DNA of 64,000 bases from Streptomyces sp. NRRL WC-3626 (GCF_000718785.1 NZ_JOCA01000008.1:1-64000), one strand, 5' to 3'; positions 26,419 to 34,250 are shown, counted from the first letter of the stretch. Made by a program: numbers and translations. The notes: generated from the letters alone by a model not told the origin.

Positions 26419-26537
26419 ATCATCCCGACGACCCGGCCCAGCCCCGCCAGTACGGCGAGGCCGAGCCCGATGGTGACGGCCCGCTCGACGGGCCGTCCGT
26501 CGGCGGTGACGGGCTCGGGTGCGCGGTGCGTTGTCAT
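26391..26537 (-). CDS. Small membrane protein (48 aa), function unknown
   Basis: A 48-residue ORF with a short hydrophilic start and one clear hydrophobic helix (AVTIGLGLAVLAGLGRVVGM), ending IYTLVEWPL. The ribosome-binding site is weak. The composition and single-span architecture match small hypothetical proteins of Streptomyces. It overlaps the convergent dehydrogenase-like gene. I do not recognise a function. Confidence 0.5.
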   Translation of the reverse strand: MTTHRAPEPVTADGRPVERAVTIGLGLAVLAGLGRVVGMIYTLVEWPL

Positions 26538-26571
26538 GTACGGCAGCCTGTCGGGGCGGAGGCGGCCGGAC

Positions 26572-26612
26572 ATCCGTACGGCACTCGGTCCGGGACCGAG
26601 TGCCGTACGGAT
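26572..26612 (-). terminator. Very strong hairpin after the DsbA-like gene
   Basis: Arms of 20 bases (ATCCGTACGGCACTCGGTCC and its complement) flank a single central G, so a 19-bp stem with a 3-base loop can form. It starts at the stop codon of the lipoprotein gene transcribed from the right. Confidence 0.85.
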
Positions 26613-27337
26613 CAGAACCGGAAGTCCTCCCAGCCCTGCGGGTCCGCGTCGATCTCGCTCAGCAGCCGGCCGAACGGCTCGCCCTCGTAGAGGACGCCGC
26701 TGTACTCCAGCGGAATCCGCTTGTCGTTGACGACCGCGGTCGGGGTGCCGGGGCCCTCGGGTTCCTCCGCTCCGCCGGCCCGCTCGTACGCCTTCTCCGA
26801 GGCGGTGACGAAGGAGCGGTACTTCATGGTCGTGACGGCCTTGTCGAACGCGGGGCCGCGCAGCCCTTCGACCTCGCCCGCCAGTTCCAGCAGGCGGTCG
26901 TCGGTGTAGCCGTCGACCGACTCCTCGGGCTGGTTGGCGTAGAGCACCTCGTGGTACTCCACGAACTTGCCCTCGGCCAGCGCGGCGCGCAGCGCGTTGA
27001 CGGCCTTCTTGGAGCCGCTGCCGCCGACGCGGTCGTCCAGGAAGGAGGCGAGGGTGTACTGCGCCCTCACCTCCCGGCCGAGCAGCGCCTCGCCGAGTAC
27101 GGGGCCGCCGCCGTCGACCTCGAAGTCACGGCAGTACGGGCACCGCGGGTCCTCGTACAGATGCACGACCGTCCTGGCATCCGGATCGCCCACGTGGACG
27201 GTCGTGCCGTCCGCACCCAGTTTCTCCGGCAGGTCCCCCATGCCGTCGTACTCGGTCTGTCCCGCACGCTGACCGCAGCCCACCAGGACCAGTACCGCCA
27301 CGGCGCACAGCACGGCCGCTCTTCCCCCACGCGTCAC
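26612..27337 (-). CDS. DsbA-like thioredoxin-fold lipoprotein
   Basis: A 241-residue exported protein. The signal peptide ends in a lipobox LVGC (C21), so it should be lipid-anchored outside the membrane. The active site C66-P-Y-C69 (YEDPRCPYCRDFE) starts a thioredoxin fold with a helical insertion, and GTPTAVVN supplies the cis-proline. It probably catalyses disulfide formation or isomerisation in secreted proteins. GTG 27337 is well placed behind GGGGAGGGG. No DsbB or VKOR gene is adjacent. Confidence 0.88.
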   Translation of the reverse strand: MTRGGRAAVLCAVAVLVLVGCGQRAGQTEYDGMGDLPEKLGADGTTVHVGDPDARTVVHLYEDPRCPYCRDFEVDGGGPVLGEALLGREVRAQYTLASFLDDRVGGSGSKKAVNALRAALAEGKFVEYHEVLYANQPEESVDGYTDDRLLELAGEVEGLRGPAFDKAVTTMKYRSFVTASEKAYERAGGAEEPEGPGTPTAVVNDKRIPLEYSGVLYEGEPFGRLLSEIDADPQGWEDFRF

Positions 27338-27385
27338 GTCATCCCCTCCCCGGAAACAGCGTGACTCTAGATCATCGACGAGGGC

Positions 27386-28078
27386 TCACAGCACGGCGGC
27401 CTCGCGCAGTGCGCGGCGGCAGAGGGCGTCCGCGCGGCGGGTGGTCTCCGGGAGGCGGTAGGCGGGGGTCAGGGCGAGGGTGTGGGCGCAGGCGTTGTCC
27501 AGGCTCACACGGTGGCCGACCGAGACGAAGACCGGCTTGACGGCGTCCCTGGTGCGCAGGGCGCGCCCCACCTCCTCGTCGCCGGCGAGCAGGGGTGACG
27601 TGCTGCCGCGCGGGGTGCCGGGGTCGTCGTGGGTGAAGGTGAAGGGGTTCTTGGCGACGCCGATCGTCGGCAGTCCGGTGAGGACGCCGAGGTGGCTGGC
27701 CAGGCCGAAGCGGCGGGGGTGGGCGAGGCCGTAGCCGTCGCAGACCACGAGGCCGGGCGGGCACGGCAGGGCGCCGAGGGCCGCCAGCACGGTGGGAATC
27801 TCACGGAAGGCGAGCAGGCCGGGGACGTACGGGAAGGAGACACGTCCGACGGCCGTGGACTCGGCGACGACGTCGAGGGTCGCCGCGTCCAGGACGACGG
27901 CCGCCGCGGCGACGACGTCGCGTTCGTCGTCGTACGCCACGTCGACGCCGGTGACGTGGCCCGTGCCGGTCGGCGGGCCCGGTTCGTCGAGCACCACGCG
28001 TGTGCGCAACCCGTCCTGGACGGCGCGGGCGGCTTCCTCGGTCACGGGCCAGCCGGCCGGTGTGCTTACGGTCGTCAT
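27386..28078 (-). CDS. nfi: Endonuclease V (deoxyinosine 3' endonuclease)
   Basis: A 230-residue repair nuclease that nicks DNA (or RNA) one base 3' of inosine. Visible family motifs are GVDVAY (first catalytic aspartate), FPYVPGLLAFREIP (the wedge with the PYIP-like turn), CDGYGLAHPRRFGLASHLGV (second aspartate) and GVAKNPF. Length and motif order are normal. It is monocistronic. ATG 28078 has no clear ribosome-binding site, and TAGGCT lies 10 bp upstream. Confidence 0.92.
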   Translation of the reverse strand: MTTVSTPAGWPVTEEAARAVQDGLRTRVVLDEPGPPTGTGHVTGVDVAYDDERDVVAAAAVVLDAATLDVVAESTAVGRVSFPYVPGLLAFREIPTVLAALGALPCPPGLVVCDGYGLAHPRRFGLASHLGVLTGLPTIGVAKNPFTFTHDDPGTPRGSTSPLLAGDEEVGRALRTRDAVKPVFVSVGHRVSLDNACAHTLALTPAYRLPETTRRADALCRRALREAAVL

Positions 28079-28138
28079 GGTGCCGCCGAGCCTACGCGGC
28101 GGACGCGCCTCGCGCGGAGGGTGCCCGGCGGAGGGGGC

Positions 28139-28462
28139 TCACTTGCCGAGCGCCCGCCGGAGCTGGCTCTTGTTCATGTTCGAACGGCCCTCCACGCCGC
28201 GCTTCCTGGCCTCCTCGTACAGCTGGTCGCGGGTGGGGCCCTGGGAGCCCTTCCCGGACCGCAGGCCGCCCCGCCTGCCGGACGACATGTCCTCGGTGGA
28301 GGTACGGCTGGCCGTCTTCGACTCGCCGGCCCTGGCGCGCTCCTTGTTCACGGTCCGGGCCGCGATCTCCTCGGCCCGTCCGGTGCTCTCCCCCCGGTCC
28401 TCGGCGCTCTCCTTGATGTGCTCGTACTGACGCTCCCGCCTGGCGCTCGACCCGCGTGGCAT
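28139..28462 (-). CDS. Plasmid-stabilisation-type small protein with Rho N-terminal-like motif
   Basis: A 107-residue very hydrophilic protein starting MPRGSSARRERQYEHIKESA with GGGAGCGGAC upstream. The middle is rich in Arg, Glu and Ser and likely disordered. The C-terminal 30 residues (TRDQLYEEARKRGVEGRSNM then NKSQLRRAL) resemble the helical Rho N-terminal/SAP-like nucleic-acid-binding motif. Homologues in Streptomyces are often called plasmid stabilisation proteins without experimental basis. It may bind DNA or RNA. Confidence 0.7.
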   Translation of the reverse strand: MPRGSSARRERQYEHIKESAEDRGESTGRAEEIAARTVNKERARAGESKTASRTSTEDMSSGRRGGLRSGKGSQGPTRDQLYEEARKRGVEGRSNMNKSQLRRALGK

Positions 28463-28546
28463 GTCCGCTCCCATCCTGTCGTGTACGGCCGGCGTACGGC
28501 GGACGGGTACCCGCGTGGGCGGGGCCATGCCGCGGGCCGGCGCCCC

Positions 28547-28579
28547 GCGAGGCACGCGAGGCACGCGAGGCACGCGAGG
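28547..28579. repeat. Short tandem repeat, 9-bp unit
   Basis: The unit GCGAGGCAC is repeated 3.7 times without a mismatch in the 263-bp gap between the plasmid-stabilisation-type gene and the ssgD-like gene. It encodes nothing I can support. Confidence 0.85.
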
Positions 28580-28725
28580 AGAGTCGTGTCACGCGGGTGC
28601 ATGAAGGCGGTGACAGAGGTCACTCGCCTTTCGTGTGCACGGAATGGCTGATTCCGTCGTCTCTACAAGTAGCCGATCCGTTCCGCCCCGGAAAGCCCGT
28701 CCAGCCGTCACGAGGGAGCAAGGCG

Positions 28726-29139
28726 TTGTCCATCGTCATCGAGCAGACCGTCGAGGCCCGTCTCGTCGCCGCAGCGCCGCGGATGCCGAGCATTCCCGCC
28801 ACTCTGCTGTACGACCGCGACGACCCGTTCGCCGTCCACATGACCTTCCCCGCGCCCGCCACCCTCGAGGGTGTCGAGGTCTGCTGGACCTTCGCGCGCG
28901 AGCTGCTCGCCGCGGGGATGGAGGAACCCGAGGGCGACGGCGACGTGCGCGTGCGGCCGTACGGCTACGACCGCACCGTGCTGGAGTTCCACGCCCCGGA
29001 GGGGACCGCCGTCGTGCACGTCCGCTCGGGTGAGCTGCGCCGCTTCCTGGAGGCCACCGGCGAGTTGGTGCCGGCGGGCCTGGAGCACCTCCGCCTCGAC
29101 CTCGACCACGAACTGGCGGAACTGATGCGCGACGCGTGA
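28726..29139 (+). CDS. ssgD: SsgA-like sporulation/cell-division protein (SsgD-like)
   Basis: A 137-residue SALP family protein. Family features include the start SIVIEQTVEARLVAAAPR, LLYDRDDPFAVHMTFPAP, VCWTFARELLAAG and the C-terminal DLDHELAELM. These proteins occur only in sporulating actinomycetes, where they guide septum placement, peptidoglycan maintenance and spore-wall assembly. TTG 28726 is taken as the start because GAGGGAG lies 8-13 bases upstream and frame length fits. The SsgD label rests on sequence resemblance and on remembered gene order. SsgD has been linked to lateral cell-wall synthesis. Confidence 0.85.
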   Translation: MSIVIEQTVEARLVAAAPRMPSIPATLLYDRDDPFAVHMTFPAPATLEGVEVCWTFARELLAAGMEEPEGDGDVRVRPYGYDRTVLEFHAPEGTAVVHVRSGELRRFLEATGELVPAGLEHLRLDLDHELAELMRDA

Positions 29140-29239
29140 ACGGTCGCCTCGCGGCGGCGGCCCGCTCCACGGTCCCGGGTGGACGGCCCCGGGACCGGCA
29201 CTCCCGCGCGGGCGCGGCGACGGGTCGCGCGGGTGCTTT

Positions 29240-29345
29240 CTCGCCCCCGCCGCCCCTTCCCGTCCCGAACCTGGGGCTCCGCCCCAGACCCCGCTCCTCA
29301 AACGCCGGAGGGGCCGGAAAGACCCGGAGGGGCTGGAACGCGCTG
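29240..29345. repeat. Dispersed intergenic repeat, copy A, with hairpin
   Basis: The core 29240-29314 matches 35207-35280 almost base for base in the flanks (CTCGCCCCCGCCG, CCCTTCCCGTCCC, CCGCTCCTCAAACGCCGGAG). The central hairpin differs: CTGGGGC-TCC-GCCCCAG at 29271-29287. It lies between the convergent ssgD-like and GPP34 genes. A degenerate second CGCCGGAG unit follows up to 29345. Confidence 0.75.
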
Positions 29346-29349
29346 TTCC

Positions 29350-29961
29350 TCAGACGCCGGAGAGGGTGGTAGCCGTCAGGGCTGCGCGGAGTTCTTGGAG
29401 GATCGCCTCGTAGGCGGGTGACACCGTCGTGGCACGGTGGGCCAGGGCCTCGGCGCGGGAGGGCGACGGGGGTGGCAGCAGGCCTGCCGCCAGGGCCAGG
29501 GTGAGGGTGGTCGCCGTCGGTTCGGGGACCGTCTCGGGCGGGCCGGCGAGGACGTCCCCCGCTTCCCGGCGCAGGGAGCGGAACCGGCGGGCGTCGGACA
29601 GCACGTGTTCCACCGACGGGAACAGTCCGAGGACCCGGTGTTTCTCCGCGCGGAGCAGGCCTTCGGCGACCAGCTGCTCCCGGACCGCGTCCAGGGTGTA
29701 CCGCGCGTGCAGGGTCACCCAGACGCGCCAGCGGTGCGGGCGGGACTCGGTGACCAGTTCGAGAAGCCCGTCGAGGACCGCGTCCCCGGTGCGGGAGTCG
29801 AGGTCCAGCGGTGTGGCGATGCCGTCGTCGTCGGCCAGCAGTCCCCGACGGGCCAGTGCGGCGAGGGCCCCGGCCCGCACCACGGGGGCCTGCCGGGACG
29901 GGTCGGCGTCCCAGGCCAGCAGACACAGGCGGGCCGGCAGCGAGAGCGGACCGTCGGGCAC
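29350..29961 (-). CDS. GPP34 (GOLPH3-like) family protein
   Basis: A 203-residue helical protein of the GOLPH3/VPS74 fold family. It shows the typical start LSLPARLCLLAWD, GALAALARRGLLADDD, and an internal RRFRSLRREAGD-like basic segment. In eukaryotes these bind phosphatidylinositol 4-phosphate and sort Golgi glycosyltransferases. Streptomyces has several paralogues of unknown role. GTG 29961 follows GAGGAGG. It stands alone. Confidence 0.8.
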   Translation of the reverse strand: MPDGPLSLPARLCLLAWDADPSRQAPVVRAGALAALARRGLLADDDGIATPLDLDSRTGDAVLDGLLELVTESRPHRWRVWVTLHARYTLDAVREQLVAEGLLRAEKHRVLGLFPSVEHVLSDARRFRSLRREAGDVLAGPPETVPEPTATTLTLALAAGLLPPPSPSRAEALAHRATTVSPAYEAILQELRAALTATTLSGV

Positions 29962-30008
29962 GGGGCCTCCTCGGGACGATGACGATGACGTGGTGCTCCG
30001 AAACTCCG

Positions 30009-30037
30009 TTGACAGCCCTTCGGGGCACTCCTACCGT
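30009..30037 (+). promoter_or_regulatory. Strong sigma-70-type promoter for the ABC-F leader
   Basis: TTGACA (30009-30014), a 17-base spacer, then TACCGT (30032-30037). This predicts a transcript start near 30044, about 18 bases before the leader ORF and 240 bases before the ABC-F start codon. Confidence 0.65.
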
Positions 30038-30061
30038 GTTCAGCGGTCCTGTTGCCGTCGA

Positions 30062-30094
30062 ATGGAGAAGGACGTTGCTCGTCTGAGGTTCTGA
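30062..30094 (+). CDS. Leader peptide of the ABC-F gene (10 aa, RLRF arrest motif)
   Basis: A 10-codon ORF encodes MEKDVARLRF. It lies just behind a good promoter and far ahead of the ABC-F start. RLRF is identical to the core of the ErmD leader peptide (MTHSMRLRF...), whose Arg-x-Arg motif stalls ribosomes carrying macrolides or ketolides. Its stop codon is the first element of the RNA pairing at 30092-30236. A drug-stalled ribosome on codons 7-9 would cover that strand. The coding claim is inference from position and motif. No strong ribosome-binding site is seen. Confidence 0.6.
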   Translation: MEKDVARLRF

Positions 30095-30236
30095 GACACC
30101 GCGTCACACCACAGGTGTGTGTACGTCGCGTGCGACCTCGGCGTTCGAGCCGTCCTTGCGGTCCTTGCGGAACAGGGCTCCTTCCATGCCCAGGCCTTCC
30201 CTCCCGGCTGCCGGTCCTCGTGCCCGCGGTGTCTCG
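30092..30236 (+). promoter_or_regulatory. Putative ribosome-mediated attenuator of the ABC-F gene
   Basis: GAGACACCGCG (30093-30103) is exactly complementary to CGCGGTGTCTC (30225-30235). Between them CACACC (30105-30110) can pair with GGTGTG (30114-30119). Because ACACC occurs twice (30096-30100 and 30106-30110) and GGTGT twice (30114-30118 and 30228-30232), these pairings are mutually exclusive. GAGCC (30147-30151) can also pair with GGCTC (30176-30180). This fills the 320-bp gene-free interval 29962-30281. Confidence 0.6.
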
Positions 30237-30281
30237 ATACGCGTTTGCCCCTGATCGCCCCGAGCAACCGCGGAGGCCCGC

Positions 30282-31898
30282 ATGTCACCATCCATCACCT
30301 GTACGTCCCTCGCCTTCACCTGGCCCGACGGCACCACCGTCTTCGAGGGCCTCGACGCCGCCTTCGGCCCCGGCCGTACCGGGCTCGTCGGCGTCAACGG
30401 GTCCGGCAAGTCGACCCTGCTCAAGTTGATCGCCGGCGAGCTGCGCCCGGCCGACGGCGCCGTCCGGGTCGCCGGCGAGGTCGGTTACCTGCCGCAGAAC
30501 GTGACGCTCGACACCGCCCTGCGGGTCGACGAGGCGCTCGGCATCGCCGCACACCGGGCGGCGCTGCACGCCATCGAGGCCGGCGACGTGGCCGAGCAGC
30601 ACTTCGAGACCGTCGGCGACGACTGGGACGTGGAAGAACGCGCCCTGGCCACGCTCGGCGAACTCGGACTCGGCCACATCGGCCTCGATCGCACCGTGGG
30701 CGAGGTGTCCGGCGGCGAGTCGGTGCTGCTGCGGCTGGCCGCGCTGCTGCTGCGCCGCCCGGACGTGCTGCTGCTCGACGAGCCCACGAACAACCTCGAC
30801 GTGTACGCGCGCAAGCGGCTCTACACGGCCGTCGCGGGCTGGCCCGGCGTCATGGTCGTGGTCAGTCACGACCGTCAACTGCTGGAACTCGTCGACCAGA
30901 TCGCGGACCTGCGCTCCGGGGAGGTGACCTGGTACGGCGGCGCCTTCTCGGCGTACCAGGAGGCGCTCGCGGTCGAACAGGAGGCCGCCGAGCGCATGGT
31001 GCGCGTCGCCGAGGCGGACTTCCGCAAGCAGAAGCGCGAACTGGTCGACGCCCAGGTCAAACTGGCCCGCCGCAAGCGGTACGGACAGAAGATGTTCGAG
31101 CAGAAGCGCGAGCCGAAGATCGTCATGGGGGCGCGCAAGCGCGCGGCACAGGAGTCCGCGGGCAAGCACCGCATCATGCACGAGGAGAAGCTCGCCGAGG
31201 CCAGGGAACGGCTCGACGACGCGGTGGACGCCGTACGGGACGACGACGAGATCCGCGTCGACCTGCCGTACACGGCCGTACCGCCGGGCCGGAGCGTCCT
31301 CACGCTCATGGACCTGGAGCCGGCGTACGGCGCCCGGGTGAAGGGCGGTCTCGATCTGCGCGGCCCGGAGCGGGTGGCGCTGATCGGGCGCAACGGCGCG
31401 GGCAAGACGACGTTGCTGCGCACGGTCGCCGGGGAGCTGGAGCCCGTCTCCGGCGAGGTGCGCGCCCATGTGCCCCTGCGGTTCCTGCCGCAGCGGCTGG
31501 ACGTCCTCGACCCGGAGCTGAGCGTCGCCGAGAACGTGGCCCGGTTCGCGCCGGCCGCCACCAACAACCGGGTGCGGGCCCGGCTCGCCCGCTTCCTGTT
31601 CCGGGGCGCCCGCGCCGACCAGAAGGCGGCGACGCTCTCCGGCGGCGAACGCTTCCGGGCGGCCCTGGCCGCGCTGATGCTGGCGGAGCCCGCGCCGCAG
31701 CTGCTGATGCTGGACGAGCCGACCAACAACCTCGACATGGCGAGCGTCCGGCAGCTGACCTCGGCGCTGGAGTCGTACGAGGGAGCCCTGGTCGTGGCCA
31801 GTCACGATCTGCCGTTCCTGGAGTCCATCGGGATCACCCGATGGCTGCTGATGGAGGAGGGGGAGCTGAAGGAGATCGATCCGGAGGACGTCGAGTAG
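30282..31898 (+). CDS. ABC-F family ATPase, probable antibiotic-inducible ribosome protection protein
   Basis: A 538-residue soluble protein with two ABC domains. Domain 1 has Walker A GVNGSGKST (37-45), signature VSGGESVLLRLA and Walker B VLLLDEPTNNLD. Domain 2 has GRNGAGKTT, LSGGERFRAALAAL and LLMLDEPTNNLD. The inter-domain linker (about 215-330) is long, highly basic and helical (KQKRELVDAQVKLARRKRYG), suited to reach toward the peptidyl-transferase centre. GGAGG precedes ATG 30282. The upstream leader ORF and alternative RNA pairings suggest drug induction. The resistance role is inferred from those, not from the protein alone. Confidence 0.85.
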   Translation: MSPSITCTSLAFTWPDGTTVFEGLDAAFGPGRTGLVGVNGSGKSTLLKLIAGELRPADGAVRVAGEVGYLPQNVTLDTALRVDEALGIAAHRAALHAIEAGDVAEQHFETVGDDWDVEERALATLGELGLGHIGLDRTVGEVSGGESVLLRLAALLLRRPDVLLLDEPTNNLDVYARKRLYTAVAGWPGVMVVVSHDRQLLELVDQIADLRSGEVTWYGGAFSAYQEALAVEQEAAERMVRVAEADFRKQKRELVDAQVKLARRKRYGQKMFEQKREPKIVMGARKRAAQESAGKHRIMHEEKLAEARERLDDAVDAVRDDDEIRVDLPYTAVPPGRSVLTLMDLEPAYGARVKGGLDLRGPERVALIGRNGAGKTTLLRTVAGELEPVSGEVRAHVPLRFLPQRLDVLDPELSVAENVARFAPAATNNRVRARLARFLFRGARADQKAATLSGGERFRAALAALMLAEPAPQLLMLDEPTNNLDMASVRQLTSALESYEGALVVASHDLPFLESIGITRWLLMEEGELKEIDPEDVE

Positions 31899-32048
31899 GC
31901 GGCCGGGACGGTTACCAGCGGTACGGGTTCTCGCCGCCCGGGGTGGTCCGGCCCGCACCGGCCCTGCATGATGGCTGGGCCGGCACCCGGGGGCCTCCCC
32001 CGGCCCGGCCGCGCCCCCACACGTCCCGTCCGATGCGGAGTCCCCCTC

Positions 32049-32825
32049 GTGCCCAGCAAGAAGGCCCTCGTCCGCCGCCCCTCCCCCCGTCTGGCCGAGG
32101 GGCTGGTGACGCACATCGAACGGGAAGGCGTCGACGTGGACCGGGCGGTGGAGCAGTGGGAGGCGTACACGGAGACACTGCGCGCCCACGGCTGGGAGAC
32201 GATCGAGGTCGACCCGGCCGACGACTGCCCGGACTCCGTGTTCGTCGAGGACACGGTGGTGATGTACCGGAACGTGGCGCTGATCGCCCGCTCCGGCGCC
32301 GAGTCCCGCCGCGCGGAGACCCTCGGCGTCGAGGAGGCCGTGGCGTCGCTCGGCTGCTCGGTGAACTGGGTCTGGGAGCCGGGCACGCTGGACGGCGGCG
32401 ATGTGCTGAGGACCGGCGACACGGTCTACGTCGGCCGGGGCGGGCGGACCAACGCGGCCGGGGTGCGGCAGGTGCGGGCCGCGTTCGAGCCGCTGGGGGC
32501 GCGGGTGGTCGCCGTACCGGTCACCAAGGTGCCGCATCTGAAGTCGGCCGTCACGACGCTGCCCGGCGGGACGGCCATCGGGCATGTGCCGAACATGGAC
32601 GCGCCGGCGCTCTTCCCCCGCTTCCTTCCGGTGCCGGAGCCGTCCGGGGCGCATGTGGTGCTGCTCGGCGGGGACAGGCTGCTGATGGCGGCGAGCGCGC
32701 CGAAGACGGCGGAGTTGCTCGCGGACCTCGGCTACGAGCCGGTCCTGGTGGACATCGGGGAGTTCGAGAAACTCGAGGGCTGTGTCACGTGCCTCTCGGT
32801 CCGGCTGCGGGAGCTGTACGCCTGA
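32049..32825 (+). CDS. Dimethylarginine dimethylaminohydrolase (DDAH)-like amidinotransferase-superfamily enzyme
   Basis: A 258-residue pentein-fold enzyme expected to hydrolyse methylated arginine to citrulline and dimethylamine. Likely catalytic residues are H163 (KVPHLKSAVT) and C248 (EGCVTCLSVR), at almost the positions of bacterial DDAH (H162, C249). DDCPDSVFVEDTVV (58-71) and EPGTLDGGDVL are substrate-binding segments. GTG 32049 is the family-consistent start. A terminator-like hairpin follows at 32892. Arginine deiminase-like side activities are possible. Confidence 0.85.
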   Translation: MPSKKALVRRPSPRLAEGLVTHIEREGVDVDRAVEQWEAYTETLRAHGWETIEVDPADDCPDSVFVEDTVVMYRNVALIARSGAESRRAETLGVEEAVASLGCSVNWVWEPGTLDGGDVLRTGDTVYVGRGGRTNAAGVRQVRAAFEPLGARVVAVPVTKVPHLKSAVTTLPGGTAIGHVPNMDAPALFPRFLPVPEPSGAHVVLLGGDRLLMAASAPKTAELLADLGYEPVLVDIGEFEKLEGCVTCLSVRLRELYA

Positions 32826-32891
32826 CAGCCCGCACCTTCACCCGTACGGCGCAGCCACCTGCGGCTCCGCACCCCCGGGCGGCGCTTCGGG

Positions 32892-32914
32892 GACCCCGCT
32901 GATCAGGGGTCTTT
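32892..32914 (+). terminator. Terminator-like hairpin after the DDAH-like gene
   Basis: GACCCC (32892-32897) pairs with GGGGTC (32906-32911) around an 8-base loop and is followed by TTT. It separates this gene from the desaturase promoter. Confidence 0.6.
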
Positions 32915-32925
32915 ACGGCACTCTT

Positions 32926-32975
32926 AACCTACGGCTACGTAACCTACGGACTCGTAGCCTACGATGCCGTAGGTT
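32926..32975 (+). promoter_or_regulatory. Operator array upstream of the acyl-ACP desaturase
   Basis: AACCTACGG occurs at 32926-32934 and 32941-32949, and its complement CCGTAGGTT at 32967-32975. Between them lies the palindromic GTAGCCTAC (32954-32962). Two direct and one inverted site in 50 bp, 52 bp before the start codon, strongly suggest cooperative binding by a TetR-type lipid regulator. Confidence 0.65.
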
Positions 32976-33026
32976 CCCGGTCCGCTCGCCGGTACTTCCG
33001 TATTCTCCCGTCCCCTGGAGTCACCC

Positions 33027-34004
33027 GTGTCGCTCACTTCTCCCCACCTGGGCAGCCCTTCGGTCTGGACCGACGCCCGGCTGTTGTACGCGCTGGAGGA
33101 AGTGGTCGAGAAGGAGCTCAACCGGCATCTGAAGGTCACCAAGGACTGGATGCCGCACGAGTACGTGCCGTGGAGCGACGGACGCAACTTCCCGGGCTTC
33201 TTCGAGGACGGCGAGGCCTGGGACAAGGAGCAGTCGAAGGTCACCGAGGTCGGCAAGATCGCCCTGGTGGTCAACCTGCTGACCGAGGACAACCTCCCCA
33301 GCTACCACCACGAGATCGCCACGCTGTTCGGCCGGGAGGGCGCCTGGGGCACCTGGGTGCACCGCTGGACGGCCGAGGAGGGCCGGCACGGCATCGTGAT
33401 GCGGGACTACCTGCTCGCCTCGCGGGCGGTGGATCCGGACAAGCTGGAGCAGTTCCGCATGTCGCACATGAGCGAGGGCTTCGAGTCGGACAACCGGCAC
33501 TCGATGCTGCACTCGATCGCCTACGTCGCCTTCCAGGAGCTGGCCACCCGCATCTCGCACCGCAACACCGGCCACCAGTCCGGTGACCCGGTCTGCGACC
33601 GCATGCTGGCACGCATCGCGACCGACGAGAACCTGCACATGGTCTTCTACCGCAACCTGCTGAAGGCGGCGTTCGAACTCGCCCCGGACCTCACGATGCA
33701 GGCGGTGCGCGATGTCGTGGTGAACTTCCGGATGCCCGGACACGGGATTCCCGGGTTCGAGCGGGCGGCCGCGCAGATGGCCATCGGCGAGGTGTACAAC
33801 ATGCGCATCCACCACGACGACGTGCTCCAGCCGGTGCTGCGCTTCCTGAAGATCATGGAGATCGACGGGCTGGGCCCCGAGGGGCTCAAGGCGCAGGAGG
33901 AGCTGGGCCTCTTCATGGGCGGCCTGGACGCGGAGGCGTCGAAGTTCGACGAGAAGCTGGCGGCCCGCAAGGCCCGAATGGCGGCCCGCGCGCAGCACGC
34001 CTAG
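33027..34004 (+). CDS. Acyl-ACP desaturase (soluble diiron, FAB2 type)
   Basis: A 325-residue soluble di-iron desaturase that introduces a cis double bond into acyl-ACP. The iron-binding motifs are TAEEGRHG (EExxH) and ATDENLHM (DExxH). WMPHEYVPWSDG and VNFRMPGHGIPGF are typical of the actinobacterial DesA branch. GTG 33027 has CTGGAG upstream. It abuts the convergent WhiB-family gene with no gap. Membrane fluidity control is the expected role, and the upstream operator array implies tight regulation. Confidence 0.9.
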   Translation: MSLTSPHLGSPSVWTDARLLYALEEVVEKELNRHLKVTKDWMPHEYVPWSDGRNFPGFFEDGEAWDKEQSKVTEVGKIALVVNLLTEDNLPSYHHEIATLFGREGAWGTWVHRWTAEEGRHGIVMRDYLLASRAVDPDKLEQFRMSHMSEGFESDNRHSMLHSIAYVAFQELATRISHRNTGHQSGDPVCDRMLARIATDENLHMVFYRNLLKAAFELAPDLTMQAVRDVVVNFRMPGHGIPGFERAAAQMAIGEVYNMRIHHDDVLQPVLRFLKIMEIDGLGPEGLKAQEELGLFMGGLDAEASKFDEKLAARKARMAARAQHA

Positions 34005-34250
34005 TCAGCGGCCGGTTCGCCGCAGTTCCAGGCGTTCCTTCTCGGACATGCCGCCCCAGACGCCGAACCGCATGTCGTGCGAGAGGGCGTACTCGAGGCA
34101 CGTCGCGCGGATCGGGCACAGGCCGCAGATCCGCTTGGCGTCACGGACCGAGCTGCCCGGCTCGGGGAAGAAGAAGTCTCCCCCGGTCTGCGCGCACAGC
34201 GCCTCCTCCTGCCAGGCGAGGTCGGGCGACGGGAACGTTTCGGTGTGCAT
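34005..34250 (-). CDS. WhiB-family iron-sulfur regulator (WblH-like)
   Basis: An 81-residue Wbl protein. Four cysteines, C19, C42, C45 and C51 (C-x22-C-x2-C-x5-C), should hold a [4Fe-4S] cluster. FGVWGGMSEKER (62-73) is the conserved turn, and RLELRRTGR is the basic DNA-contact tail. ATG 34250 is preferred; a longer start at 34289 would add 13 residues. These proteins bind the principal sigma factor and react to redox or NO. The WblH name is suggested by gene order recalled from S. coelicolor, so no symbol is given. Confidence 0.87.
   Translation of the reverse strand: MHTETFPSPDLAWQEEALCAQTGGDFFFPEPGSSVRDAKRICGLCPIRATCLEYALSHDMRFGVWGGMSEKERLELRRTGR

Noticed and set aside
28547..28579. Coding use of the 9-bp tandem repeat
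   Set aside because: Frames through it are short, Arg/Ala/Val-only and lack starts with ribosome-binding sites.
32926..32975. CRISPR-like array
   Set aside because: Repeats are 9 bp with irregular 6-18 bp spacing and mixed orientation, which fits an operator cluster and not a CRISPR.
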